A stretch of 64,000 nt of DNA from Schistocerca nitens (lineage: Eukaryota; Arthropoda; Insecta; Orthoptera; Acrididae). The DNA is taken from assembly GCF_023898315.1 (NCBI RefSeq), contig NC_064619.1, forward strand, positions 371,458,150 through 371,522,149. Reading direction: 5' to 3'. The first letter of the stretch is position 1. Each line of letters opens with the position of its first letter. The position numbers and the translations under genes were made by a program. Of the stretch, positions 46,490-57,420 are shown in pieces. The notes under the pieces are model-generated. The model searched no databases, had not been told where the DNA came from, and was given only the letters and a program-made list of their open reading frames with translations.

Positions 46490-49194
46490 GCAAGGACTAA
46501 CAGGTTATTGTGAGGAAGGGGAACAATTTTGTATTAAATCATTAATTGACTCCTAAGTGAAGTTGTAGCTATAAAAGTGTCTGAAACTGAAATCCTTAAT
46601 GTAGAGAACAGAATTTTTTGTGGGATTATAATGACATATTTGATGTAAAACCTGGGAGAGTAAAAGGGTATCGATGGAAACTAAAATTAAAAGTGCGTGT
46701 TCCATTCTTCATTAAACCATATGCTATTCCCATCTGCAAAAGAAAAGAGGTGGAAAGAGAGCTTCAGAAAATGGAAAAGTGGAAATTAATAGAAAGAAGT
46801 TGTAGTTCATACAATAACAGTGGTTTCAAAATGAGATGGAGGTATCTGATTAGTTCTTGATTCAAGACATCTAAATAGAGAAACTGACTGTCCTGAAAGC
46901 ATAGATGAACTGCTTAACAATTTTGAAACTTTAAGGTATATCACTAGCCTTGACTTAACTTCTGGGTTTCATCACATTGAACTGGAGAGATATTCTAGAA
47001 AGTACACTGCATTTTTGTTTAATGGAAAAAGTTTTCAGCACTGTGTTGTACCATTTGGTTTAAATGTATCTGTAGCAGAATTCATTAGGGGGTTAGACTT
47101 AGTTTTAGGTAAAGATCTCTTGGAAAAATTAATCATGACATTTTAGTATCAAGCAAGACCTTTAAAGGAAATTGTAGAGAAAATGAGACAGGGGGTATGA
47201 CACTAAAATTAGAAAAATGTAAATTTGCAATGAAACAATAAAATTTCTTGGTCATTACATAAGTGAAAAAGGGATTTTGCCTGATGGAGAAAAGATTGAG
47301 GCCATTGCAAAATTCCCAAAACCTATGAATAAAAAAGATTTGAAGTCATAGTTTGGATCAGTGAACTTTTATCGTAAAAAGTGAAAACACAGGCACTTAA
47401 TGTATCATATTTAAATACCCTGTTAAGAAAAAAATGCAGTGTGGGATTGGTCTGATGAGTGTCAATTAGCTTTTGAGGAAACCAAGAAAGAGTTTATAGA
47501 AAGTTTGGTTGATGACTGACAGTTGTGATTATGGCTTGGAGGTAAATTTGTTCCAAGAAAAGGAAATCAGTGGGAAAATAGTACATCATTCTATAGCGTT
47601 TGTAAGTAGAACCTTACAAAAACATGAGAGAAATTATATGATCACAGAAAAGGGATACAAAAAATTTAAAAATTATTTGTTTGGGCATGAAGTCAAAGCC
47701 TATACAGATCATAAAGCATTAACTTACATACAGGAATGCAAATGGTATCATGGGAGAATTACCAGGTGGTCAATGTTCTTAGAGCAGACCAGATATACAG
47801 TTCATTTCATAAAAGGAAAGGAAAAAGTAATTGCTGATGCCCAGTCAAGAATGCCAGTGGGAAATGTAAATGATAATGAAAATTATAGTCAAGGAAAGAA
47901 TTTGAAAATTATGTACTTTAAAGATGCGAAAGAAGAAAATGAAATTAGGAAAATCTGTAATAAATTGAGAAGATACCAAAATGGTGGTGATCATTGGAAG
48001 CTTGTTAGAAGTTATTTAGGGAAGACAGATCATGAGAAGGTACAATTGTACTACCTAGTCTGTTTTATAGACACGACCCGGACAGTGATGTATGGAGAGT
48101 TTGCTGGCCAGATGCTCACATCAATACTTTGATAAAATATACACATGAAAGTTTCAGACACTGAGATGTATTCATAAAATCCAAGAATGTATATATTTTC
48201 ATAATATGTCTAGGAGGGTTAGGGCTTTACTTACCAGTTGTGATGGATGTCAAAGAACAAAAGTTAGTAACAAAACCAACAAGGGTCTTTTACAAAATGT
48301 GATACCTTATAAACAGTTGGATTTACTGGGAATAGACCTGTATGTCCAACTTCAGAGAGCTAAAGGAGGGTTTCAGTATATTTTTGTTATTGTAGACTTA
48401 TTTTCAAAATATGTAAAATTTTATCCTTTAAAGAAAGCAACTAGCAAGAAAATAGCAACCAAATTTGTGAAAGACTACTGTATTAAAGTGGGTATACCAA
48501 AACCCATATCAGACAATGGGAGTCAGTTTACTTCAAAGTTCTGGAAGAAATTTGAAGAAGAATATAATGTCAGATGTATCCTAATTTCATCTTATTCACC
48601 AAAATTTAACCCGACTGAGCATTATATGAGTTACTAGTAGTCACAGAAGAAAGAGGGTCTGCTAAAAGTGGATGGATCCAGTCAGAGGAGTCAAATTATA
48701 AAATAATAAACATTAAACAAACACAGTAAAAGGCATAAAAGGTGAGACCACATCTAAAAACTGGAAGAAAGGGGCAGTCATGGGGTCATAGACCGAGAAG
48801 ACTGGAAAAGAGGTTTCAACCACAACCAACCTGCCACTGCTCCAAGACTGAAGTAGAACCTTATACCTGAAAATAATAACCACTTTCATGGAGGGAACTG
48901 AGGACCAGTTCAACCATCCATGAATCATCTGCTAATATTAAATTTACGGAATAAAGAAGACATTTGCTTGAAGGGTGAAAAGGAGGGGACATTCCACTTT
49001 TATGTGGGATTCCATCAGTCTGGCTACACAATCACAGTGTGAATAAAAATCTGAAGTGGACCACGGAAGCTCCAGTCATGGAGGGCAACTAAAATGTGAT
49101 GGCACCAAGCCGTGTCATACACCTTATGCAGGTAAAATAAGATTGCGACAATGTGCTGGCAGTTCATAAAAGCCTGTCGGATGGATGATTCTTA

Positions 49195-50465
49195 TCAGAG
49201 TAAATGGTCAGTTGGAGATTTTGCCCAGAAGCCACACTGATACAGGGACAAAAGGCCCTGAGATTTGAGTACCCAACATAATATGAAGCTGAGCATCCTT
49301 TTGAGCAGTTTACGAAGTACATTTGTCAAGCTAATTGGGTGGTATGTGTCACGGGACAATGGGGTCTTCCCAAGCTTACAGATGGTGACAACTATAGTGT
49401 ATTGCCACTGTGACAGAAAAGCACCTGTGAGCCAAATACAGTTGAAGACCCTGAGGAGATGTTGCCTCTGGGGAACGTCCAAGTGTTGGATCATCTGGTA
49501 GTGGATGGAATCTGGGCCTGGGGCCATGTATCGTGAAGAACTAAGAGCCTGCAACCATTCCCATTCAGTGAAGAATTCATTACAGGGCTCAGCGTAGTGT
49601 GGAATGAAACAGAGGGGGGTCTGTTCAGCTCTGCATTTCTACTGGAGAGGGGTAGCAGGATAGGAAGAGGATGCCGACACTATCACAAAGTGTGTCATTA
49701 GATGTTCTGCAAGGACCGATGGATCAGTGCACAGAGCACCTTGGAGGTTAAGACCCCTCGACAGCTGACAGTCACTGACGGCCCAGACAGCTATGGAGCT
49801 TGGACCAAACCTGTGATGAAGAGGAATATGTCCCCAGGGAGGAAACATAGTGCTCCCAGCATTCCTTATTACTCCACTTAAGGTAGTGAGCTTACCAAGG
49901 ATATGCTTTAAAGTGTGGAGGTTGGTCTGTGAAGGGTGTCATTTAAATCACTTCAGCACTTGGTGGCAGTCATGGACAGCAACTGCAACATCTTTGGTCC
50001 ACCATGTCACTGGTCAATGATGAGGGGAACCTGTGGATATGGGGACAGCAGCACCAGCAACATGAAGAATAGTGGCAGAGACGCATTGCACCACTACGTC
50101 AATGGAATTCGAGAGAGAGGTGTCAAAGTGCATAGCAGGTGTATATAAAGACCAATTGGCACTGCAGAATGGCCAAAGTGAGGGGCTGTCTGCCTGGCAT
50201 CAGCAAGGAAACGATAGAATCACCGGAAAGTGGTTACTGTCACAAAGGTCATCATCAGATGACCAATGTAGGAAAGGTATGAGGGCAGTGGGGGAGATCA
50301 TGAGATTGATAGCAGAGAAGGTGGAGTGGCACTGAAGTAGGTAGGGGAACCATCACTGAGGAGACAAAAATCGAGGCCTGTGATGAGTTGGTCAATTAGG
50401 ATACCCCTACCCATTGAAGTGACACTCCCCCACATTAGGTGGTGGGCATTAAGGTTCCCAAGAAT
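49195..50465 (-). pseudogene. B2 ORF2 fragment: endonuclease end and RT start
   Basis: Minus reading from 50465: LFIILGNLNAHHLMWGSVTS, the GDFNAHHPLWGS motif with Asp replaced by Asn. Further on an endonuclease/RT linker is badly broken (about 49640-50335). RT blocks follow at 49554-49195: MQALSSSRYMAPGPDSIHYQ, TYHPISLTNVLRKLLKRML and SLYQCGFWAKSPTDHLL, matching S-R-S-S-A-P-G-P-D-S-I-H, P-I-S-L-T and Q-C-G-F of element A. Homology then stops at the deletion near 49042. Confidence 0.75.
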
Positions 50466-50476
50466 GATGAACAGGG
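50466..50476. repeat. 11-bp target-site duplication of element A (partner 56480-56490)
   Basis: gatgaacaggg occurs immediately outside the poly(A) end at 50466-50476 and immediately outside the 5' end at 56480-56490. This fixes both boundaries of element A and shows insertion by target-primed reverse transcription into B2. Confidence 0.95.
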
Positions 50477-50635
50477 TTTTTTTTTTTTTTTTGTGGTTTT
50501 TGGGCGCACAACTTCAATGGTCATTAGCGCCCTGACTACTCTAAGAATGCACCGCGAGGCACAAGTTGACAACAACAACTAAAAGGGAAAACACAATAAA
50601 AGACAGACTGACAGGCATAGGATTAAAAAACATCA

Positions 50636-53600
50636 TCAAATGTCCTTAGCGAGGTTTGTCAAATTGATAAAACAAAGAACACGAGCAGCTGCTCGTGGGT
50701 CATCCGCTAAAATGGCATCTAAAGTAGTAGGCAGGTTAAGATCGAGGCGCAGTGTTTTAAGATCGGGACAGGACATTAAAATGTGACGAACTGTCAGCAA
50801 GTGCCCACATGGGCAGAACGGCGCCGGCGCAGCCGTCAGCAGATGGCGATGGCTGAACCGGCAGTGTCCAATTCTTAACCTTGCTAAAACGACCTCCTCC
50901 CGCCGAGAAGGGCGTGAGGAGGACGTCCAAGCCACGGGAAGAGGTTTTAAGGCCCGAAGCTTGTTGTCAGTAAGTGCAGCCCAATCGGCATGCCACAGCG
51001 ACACAACGCGCCGACAAATGACCCTGCTAAAATCGGACGAAGGGACACAACAAGAAGCTGTCCGAGGCTGGAGGACCGCAGCCTTGGCCGCGGCATCTGC
51101 AGCTTCGTTCCCAGGGATACCGACATGGCCAGGAACCCACATAAAGCTAACCGGCGTACCGACGTCCACCAGCTGCTGAAGAGAGCGTTGGATCCGGTGT
51201 ACGAAAGGGTGAACCGGGTACGGATCACTGAGGCTCTGGATGGCGCTCAGGGAATCTGAGCAGATGACATAAGCAGAATGTCGGTGGCGGCAGATGTACA
51301 GAACAGCCTGGTAGAGGGCAAAGAGCTCAGCTGTGAAGACCGAACAATGGCCATGGAGCCGGTATTGGAAACTTTGTGCCCCGACAATAAAGGAACACCC
51401 GACCCCGTCATTGGTCTTAGAGCCATCTGTATAAATGAAAGTCATGTTGTTGAACTTCGAACGAAGTTCCAAAAAACGGGAGTGGTAGACCGAACCGGGG
51501 GTGACCTCTTTTGGGAGCGAGCTGAGGTCGAGGTGAACGCGGACCTGAGCCTGGAGCCAAGGTGGCGTGCGGCTCTCGCCCACTCGAAAGGTTGCAGGGA
51601 GTGAAAAATGAAGGTGTTGAAGGAGGCGACGAAAGCGAACTCCAGGGGGTAGCAAGGCAGAGACATACAACCCGTATTGAAGGTCAAGAGAGTCGTCAAA
51701 AAAGGAACGATAAGAAGGATGGTCGGGCATTGACAGTAGCCGACAGGCATACCGACAAAGCAGTATATCGCGCCGGTAGGTGAGTGGCAATTCGCCAGCG
51801 TCAGCATGAAGACTCTCTACGGGACTGGTATAAAATGCTCCGATCACAAGTCGTAAACCCCGATGTTGTATGGAGTTGAGGCGGCGTAAGATGGATGGCC
51901 GTGCAGAGGAGTATACGAAGCTCCCATAATCCAGCTTGGAGCGGACGATCGACCGATATAGACGAAGTAGGACGGTTCGATCCGCTCCCCACGACATACC
52001 ACTGAGAACACGGAGGACATTTAAAGAACAGGTACAACGGGCGGCCAAATATGACATGTGGAGACCAGCTAAGTTTCCTGTCAAAGGTAAGGCCTAAAAA
52101 TTTGATTGTCTCCACGAGTGGGAGAGCAACGGGACCGAGTCGTAAGGACGGTGGGAGAAACTCTTTGTAGCGCCAGAAGTTAATACAGACCATCTTCTCG
52201 GCAGAAAAACGGAAGCCATTGGCGACACTCCAGGAGTAAAGACGGTCAAGAGAACGCTGAAGACAGCGCTCCAAGACACATGGACACTGCGCGCTGCAAT
52301 AGATGGTAAAATCGTCCACGAAAAGGGAGCCTGATACATCAGCTGGGAGGCAATCCATTATTGGATTGATCGCGATGGCGAAGAGAGCGACACTCAAAAC
52401 TGAGCCTGTGGCACCCCATTCTCCTGGCGAAAGGTGTCGGACAGGACAGAACCCACACGTACCCGAAACTGTCGATCCATTAAAAAGGAACGAATAAAAA
52501 GAGGGAGGCGACCGCGAAAGCCCCACGTATGCATGGTGCGGAGAATGCCCGCCCTCCAACAGGTGTCGTAAGCCTTCTCCAAATCAAAGAACACAGCCGC
52601 GGTCGGGCGCTTCCGCAAGAAGTTATTCATGATGAAGGTCGACAAGGTAACCAGATGGTCGACAGCAGAGCGGCGCCTTCGAAATCCACATTGTACATTG
52701 GTAAGTAGGCGTCGAGACTCGAGCAGCCAAACCAATCGAGAGTTAACCATTCGCTCCATCACTTTACAGACACAGCTGGTAAGCGAGATAGGTCGATAAC
52801 TGGAAGGCAAGTGCTTGTCCTTCCCCGGCTTAGGAATCGGGACAACAATAGACTCGCGCCAGCATGCGGGAACATGTCCCTCAATCCAGATGCGATTGTA
52901 TGTACGAAGAAGAAAACCTTTACCCGCAGGAGAAAGGTTCTTCAGCATCTGAATATGAATAGAATCAGGCCCTGGAGCGGAGGACCGTGATCGGCCAAGT
53001 GCGGTTTCGAGTTCCCGCATGGTGAATGGGGCATTATAACTTTCACAATTCGAGGAGCGGAAGTCACGTGGCCTAGCCTCCTCGGCCTGTTTGCGGGGGA
53101 GGAAGGCAGGGTGGTAATGAGCGGAGCTCGAAACCTCGGCGAAAAGGCGGCCGAAGGCATTGGAGACAGCCTCAGGGGCCACAAGGACTTCATTCGCGAC
53201 CTTCAAGCCAGAAATTGGGGAGTGGACCTTAGTGCCAGATAGCCGGCGCAGGCTACCCCAGACAACAGAAGAAGGAGTAGAACTGTTGAAGGTGCTGGTG
53301 AAAGCAGCCCAGCTGGCTTTCTTGCTTTCTTTAATAATACGACGACACTGAGCACGTAATCGTTTATAATTAATACAATTCGCCACTGTAGGGTGGCGTT
53401 GAAAGGTGCGTAAAGCACGTCGACGAGCACGTATAGCGTCCCTACATGCTGCGGTCCACCAGGGGACCGGTACGCGACGTGGAGAAGAGGTAGGGTGAGG
53501 GATGGAATATTCAGCAGCAGCGAGAATGACTTCCGTGAGGTGTGCGACCTGACGATCGCAGCTTGTGAAGGTTTGATCCTGAAAGGTCGCCCTGGAAGAG

Positions 53601-54415
53601 AAGAGCCCCCAGTCTGCCTTGGAGATGGTCCAACGAGAGGAGCAAGGAGAGGGAGTATGCTGCAGGAGATGGATAATACACGGGAAGTGGTCGCTCGAAT
53701 ATGTATCAGCAAGGGCATACCACTCAAACTGGCGTGCAAGTTGGGGAGTACATATAGAGAGGTCTAAATGGGAATAGGTATGAGATGTGTCCGAAAGAAA
53801 AGTAGGGGCGCCAGTATTGAGGCAGACAAGATTGAGCTGGTTGAAAAGGTCTGCTAACAAGGAGCCCCTCGGGCAGGATGCTGGAGAGCCCCAAAGAGGA
53901 TGGTGGGCATTGAAGTCTCCAGTTAACAAAAATGGTGCAGGTAGCTGAGCAACAAGTTGCGTCATGTCTGCCCTGGTAACGGCAGATGACGATGGAGCGT
54001 AAACGGTACAAAAGGAAAACGTAAAAGTGGGGAGAGTAATGCGGATGGCAACTGCCTGCAGGCCGGTGTGCAACGTGATGGGATCGTAGTAAATATCATC
54101 CCGGACCAGCAACATAACCCCTCCATGAGCTGGGATACCTACCACAGGGGGTAGGTCAAAACGCACAGAGGTGTAGTGTGCCAAGGCAATTTGATCGCAT
54201 GGGCGTAGCTTCGTTTCCTGGAGGGCTACGACGAGCGGACGATGCGAGCGGAGCAGCAACTTCAAGTCCTCTCGGTTGGAGCGAACGCTGCGAATATTCC
54301 AGTTAATAAGTGCCATCGGAAGAAAAGGAAGATGAGAGAAGGGGTCACCTCGAAGGCCGCTGAGGGCCTGGCTTCGAGCGAGCACTGCCGCCGCTATCAG
54401 TAGGCGGACAGTCAT
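50636..54415 (-). pseudogene. Element A ORF2: APE endonuclease, reverse transcriptase, RNase H; two frameshifts
   Basis: The likely start is Met at 54316 (MALINWNIRSVRSNREDLKL), 29 bp after the ORF1 stop. The open frame extends upstream to 54415 and overlaps ORF1. Endonuclease: ALQETKLRP, LLTGDFNAHHPLWGS and SSDHFPCIIHL. RT: SSAPGPDSIHIQML, SYRPISLTSCVCKVMERMVN, QCGFRRRRSAVDHL, FFDLEKAYDTCW, GVPQ and LFVDDFTIYCSA. RNase H: FIYTDGSK, CSVFTAELFALYQA, VICSDSLSAIQ and WVPGHVGIPGNEAAD, with all four acidic residues. A Cys/His tail (CPCGHLLTVRHILMSCP) follows. Frameshift 1 is a single missing base near 52405, where GVPQGS is expected. Frameshift 2 lies near 52052-52062. Confidence 0.95.
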
Positions 54416-55760
54416 CGTCCATTGGTTCTATAGGTTCATCGGCCATCTTGGGAAGATGGCCGGGAGGGGGAGCTTCCTCCGCCGGTGAACGGCCAGATGT
54501 TCGGCTACCAGCGGTGCGGCCAGGCGAAAGGGATGACGGCCTGGGGCGGCAACCGCTGGGTGGCGCAGGAGAAGAAATGCGCCGTGGCGGAGAAGGAGAA
54601 CTGTGCTTCCTATTAGCCTTCTTGGATGGTCGTTTGGTGGAAGTACCGGACGAAGGCTGGGAGGTCGAGGTACGTAGGAAGTCTGCACGGGACGGTTCCT
54701 TCTTGAAGGCCCGTGCATCTGACTTCTGGGTCTTCGTCTTAGCAGAAGCTGATGAAGGGGCTGGTGTCTGTGGGGTGATGGGACGAAGAGGAGACGTCGA
54801 CCGCGCGATCTTAGCACTGGCCGAACGGACGACCGTGGTGCTGAAGGTCAGATCGCATGTCTGGGTTGCTACCTCCCGGGTAGTCCGAGGAGAGGCGAGG
54901 ACAGTGCTGTATTTCCCCGCTGGGAGCAGCGTGGGCTTCCTACTAGCCAATAGCTTGCGAGCAGCCGAGGTGGACACTTTCTCTTTGACTCGAATTTCCT
55001 GGATACAGCGTTCTTCCTTATAGACAGGACAGTCGCGGGAGGATGCGGCATGGTCACCCTGACAGTTCACACAACGAGGAGACGGAGGTGGACAGTCACC
55101 CTCATGGGCATCCCTGCCACAAGTGACACATTTAGCCGCATTGGAACAAGACTGTCGAGTGTGATTGAAACGCTGACACTGGTAGCAGCGCGTAGGTGTC
55201 GGGACATAGGGGCGAACAGAAATAACCTCGTAGCCCGCCTTGATGCGCGATGGCAGCTTAACACTATCGAAGGTTAAGAAAAGTGTCCGGGTCGGTATAA
55301 GGTCATTGTTGACCTTTTTCATGACCCGATGGACAGCCGTCACGCCCTGCTCAGCGAGGAAAGATTGAAGCTCCTCGTCAGTCAATCCGTCGAGAGAGCT
55401 ACTATAGACTACACCACGAGACGAATTCAAAGTGCGGTGGGCCTCCACCCGGACAGGGAACGTGTACAAGAGTGTGGCCCGAAGCAGTTTTTGTGCCTGA
55501 AAGGCACTCTCAGTTTCTAGTAATAAGGTACCGTTACGCAACCTGGTACAAGATTTGACAGATCCGGCTATGGCATCTACGCCCTTCTGGATAACGAAAG
55601 GGTTGACAGAGGAAAAATCCTTTCCGTCCTCAGATCGAGAAACTACGAGGAACTGTGGGGCAGGCGGTAGTATTTTTGTCACTGTTGGCTGGTCACGTTT
55701 CCGTTTGTGGGTCGAAGTCGAAAGCGATGGAGTAGAATCCATTGCGGAGGAATCCCCCAT
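54345..55760 (-). CDS. Element A ORF1: zinc-knuckle RNA-binding protein
   Basis: This intact 471-residue ORF encodes the I-element-type ORF1 protein that coats element RNA. The start at 55760 gives MGDSSAMDSTPSLSTSTHKR. Residues 50-180 form an RRM-like/transposon ORF1 region (LRNGTLLLETESAFQAQKLL, SSRGVVYSSSLDGLTDEE). Three knuckles follow: CYQCQRFNHTRQSC (192-205), CVTCGRDAHEGDC (211-223) and CVNCQGDHAASSRDC (230-244). The C-terminal 190 residues are Ser/Pro/Lys/Arg-rich and likely disordered. The stop at 54345 lies 71 bases inside the open ORF2 frame, but the probable ORF2 start is downstream. No promoter motif can be identified. Confidence 0.95.
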   Translation of the reverse strand: MGDSSAMDSTPSLSTSTHKRKRDQPTVTKILPPAPQFLVVSRSEDGKDFSSVNPFVIQKGVDAIAGSVKSCTRLRNGTLLLETESAFQAQKLLRATLLYTFPVRVEAHRTLNSSRGVVYSSSLDGLTDEELQSFLAEQGVTAVHRVMKKVNNDLIPTRTLFLTFDSVKLPSRIKAGYEVISVRPYVPTPTRCYQCQRFNHTRQSCSNAAKCVTCGRDAHEGDCPPPSPRCVNCQGDHAASSRDCPVYKEERCIQEIRVKEKVSTSAARKLLASRKPTLLPAGKYSTVLASPRTTREVATQTCDLTFSTTVVRSASAKIARSTSPLRPITPQTPAPSSASAKTKTQKSDARAFKKEPSRADFLRTSTSQPSSGTSTKRPSKKANRKHSSPSPPRRISSPAPPSGCRPRPSSLSPGRTAGSRTSGRSPAEEAPPPGHLPKMADEPIEPMDDDCPPTDSGGSARSKPGPQRPSR

Positions 55761-56039
55761 GATTGCCAGCGTCTCCGATGGCGCGCTCCTTCCTTGTGGG
55801 GACCCTCTCAGAGGGCACTCCCGCCTTAGGTGAATGTTTACACCTCAGGTCACACCTCCCGAGAAACAGACGGAGGGACCAATCGGCATGGTCAGAAGGT
55901 ATCAGCTCAGGCAATCACCCCTCCCCGGGCCTGGCCTTTACCAGGGGGTACGCGCGTGCCTTACATGTCTACCCAGGGCGGTGACTTACGCGTTACCCCG
56001 TCACCGGCTACGCGTGCGAACGCGTGGGTCGGCCTTCAG

Positions 56040-56345
56040 ACACGCACAGGGAGGAAGGAAGAAGAGGAAAAAGAAGAGAGAGGGAGAAAGAGGACAGACT
56101 GTCTCAAACGCCGAGGCGGAGACCAGAGAAGGCAAGGAGAAGAAGGCAATGAGAAAGCAAGGAGAAGGAGGCAAGGAGAAGGCAAGGAGAAGAAGGCAAT
56201 GAGAAGGCAAGGAGAAAAAGGCAATGAGAAGGCAAGGAGGAGTCAAGGGAAAGAGTAAGGAAGACAGTGAAGTGGAGAAGAGCAAAGAAAGGAACCAACA
56301 AAAGGAAGGAAGAAACGAGAAGTGAAAAACCAAAAAGACCACGAT
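56040..56345 (-). repeat. Purine-rich tandem repeats in the element A 5' leader
   Basis: On plus, the segments aggcaaggagaagaaggcaa and gagaaggcaaggagaa recur, forming imperfect 12-24-bp repeats between about 56135 and 56255. In the element's sense the leader is a polypyrimidine tract. Several open frames across it are low-complexity artefacts. Confidence 0.85.
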
Positions 56346-56490
56346 TATAGGTCGTGAAACCGTCCGTCTCCGGACGCAGGCGCTAACTACCCCCGTGAGG
56401 GGGATGGACTCCTTTTAGTCGCCTCTTATGACAGGCAGGAATACCTCGGGCCTATTCTAATCCCCGGACCCGCAGGGGGGATGAACAGGG

Positions 56491-57010
56491 GTGAGAGTCG
56501 CTGGATTAAGGTAGACAGTGTAACAAGGAATTGCCATACCTGGAGGGAGGTAGATACTGCAAATTGTAATTGCCAGAGCGGTTTGCACTAAATCCACTAT
56601 TGCTTTGAAGTTGGTATGTAGAGGGATCCAGTCACTAATGATATCAGAGCAAACCGAAGTACAGACTCCACCGGATGTTACCCAGGGGCCAGCATGGTTC
56701 TGACAGAATGCCCAATAAACACGAAATATTGGAGAGTGGTCATCACAGAAATACATTTCTTGAAGAACAGGACAGAATGCAGAATAGGAGGACACAAGAC
56801 ATTGAATTTCTGGTAGGTGACGATAGCATCTATTTTAATTCCACTGGATAACTGAGTGGTGAAAGTCCAGGTTAGACATAAAGCATCCAAGAGGTGGTCA
56901 TGTTACTCCATCAGTAGTCATTACCGACAAGGATTGGGTGACATCCATAAATAAGATGTCAGACTTAGGTTTTGAAGGAGGAGAAGGCACCTCCGGTGGC
57001 ACCAGTGGGG
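56491..57010 (-). pseudogene. B2 endonuclease N-terminal part
   Basis: Minus reading from 56795: MSSYSAFCPVLQEMYFCDDH, followed by ALAITICSIYLPPG, the beta-strand block of the APE endonuclease (element A has FTFSFCTVYAPSSS at the same place). The B3 equivalent is at 60600-60980. The part upstream to 57010 matches B3 61000-61190, then jumps across the ORF1 deletion. Confidence 0.75.
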
Positions 57011-57344
57011 GCCTTATCATTCAAAGGGATGGCCATTTGAGAACTTCCAAATTGTTGCAGCTTGATACACTTCATGCTCCAAGTATCCACCCTGATACCA
57101 TCTACTCTGACAAGGGCTCTCCCCATGGGTGCCACCCAGCCACAGCAAGGGCCGTCTGGCACAGCGGCCATTGCCAAGAGTCCCAATGCTCCAAGAAGGT
57201 AAGTAATCACTCCTTAGCATATATGGGGAGGGAACAGCTGAAGTGTCAGTAGTGTGATTGATGTGTTGTCAGGGGGCTTAGCCATATGGGTACATAACAG
57301 TCCACTGCACAGACCGGTGGTGGTGACTTAGTAGGGTGGAAGGA

Positions 57345-57420
57345 GGCTACAGTGGGGAAGGGAGAGGAGAAGGGAGAGGGGAGAAGGGAGAGGGGAGAAG
57401 GGAGAGGAATCCACACCACA
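57345..57420. repeat. Short purine tandem repeat (gggagagg/gaagggagagg) in B2 leader
   Basis: Units of 'gggagaggagaa' type repeat four to five times at 57358-57412. B3 has a single unit at the same place (62798-62811), so it is a local expansion in B2. Confidence 0.8.

Larger units (their letters stand above)
43361..48637 (+). pseudogene. Gag-Pol of gypsy-type element, many stops and frameshifts
   Basis: The start is ATG 43361 (MGDREVDVNNQDG). Coiled gag sequence at 43610-43810 and a gag core at 44321-44743 (LRYGDRLGWERDERYNDRQD) lead to an Arg/Asn-rich tail with no CCHC knuckle. A long acidic segment spans 45083-45868. Protease: CLLDTGSPITGLS (about 46083-46121). RT: RVPFFIKPYAIPICKRKEVE (46699), then LTSGFHHIELE (46959) and VVPFGLN (47046). 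RNase H: FVSRTLQKHERNY (47600) and KAYTDHKALTYIQE (47695). Integrase: CDGCQRTK zinc motif (48240), GIDLY (48331), SDNGSQFTS (48510) and SYSPKFNPTE (48592), so D, D and E are present. The RT YxDD block is not seen. The copy is old. Confidence 0.75.
42052..48645 (+). mobile_element. Ty3/gypsy-type LTR retrotransposon, 3' end missing
   Basis: The order candidate LTR, PBS, gag, protease, RT, RNase H, integrase is that of Ty3/gypsy elements. Coding homology ends in the integrase core at 48637, where the 3' end of I-clade copy B2 starts (about 48650). The rest of integrase and the 3' LTR are not recognised after B3 (63.4 kb onward). No env-like gene is seen. Confidence 0.75.
50477..56479 (-). mobile_element. 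Full-length, young I-clade LINE (element A), 6003 bp
   Basis: It is bounded by an 11-bp duplication. The 3' poly(A) is 16 nt (poly-T at 50477-50492 on plus). The 5' end carries the conserved block at 56390-56479 (aggaatacctcgggcctatt) shared with B1. Two ORFs follow the I-element plan: ORF1 with three zinc knuckles, and ORF2 with endonuclease, RT and RNase H. Base composition is visibly more GC-rich than the AT-rich surroundings. ORF1 is intact and ORF2 has only two frameshifts, so the insertion is recent. Confidence 0.95.

Noticed and set aside
50961..51604. Plus-strand frames of 72-108 codons
   Set aside because: They are shadows opposite the GC-rich RNase H region of element A ORF2.
52394..52570. 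Programmed frameshift in ORF2 of element A
   Set aside because: The break falls inside the conserved GVPQ(G)S motif and restoring the frame needs only one base, so mutation or sequencing error is simpler.
54448..55023. 191-codon plus-strand frame
   Set aside because: It is antisense to the intact ORF1 of element A, with no motif and no independent start context.
55830..56258. 142- and 122-codon plus frames
   Set aside because: They cover the purine-rich repeated leader of element A; the Glu/Lys/Arg/Gly-rich translation is low complexity.
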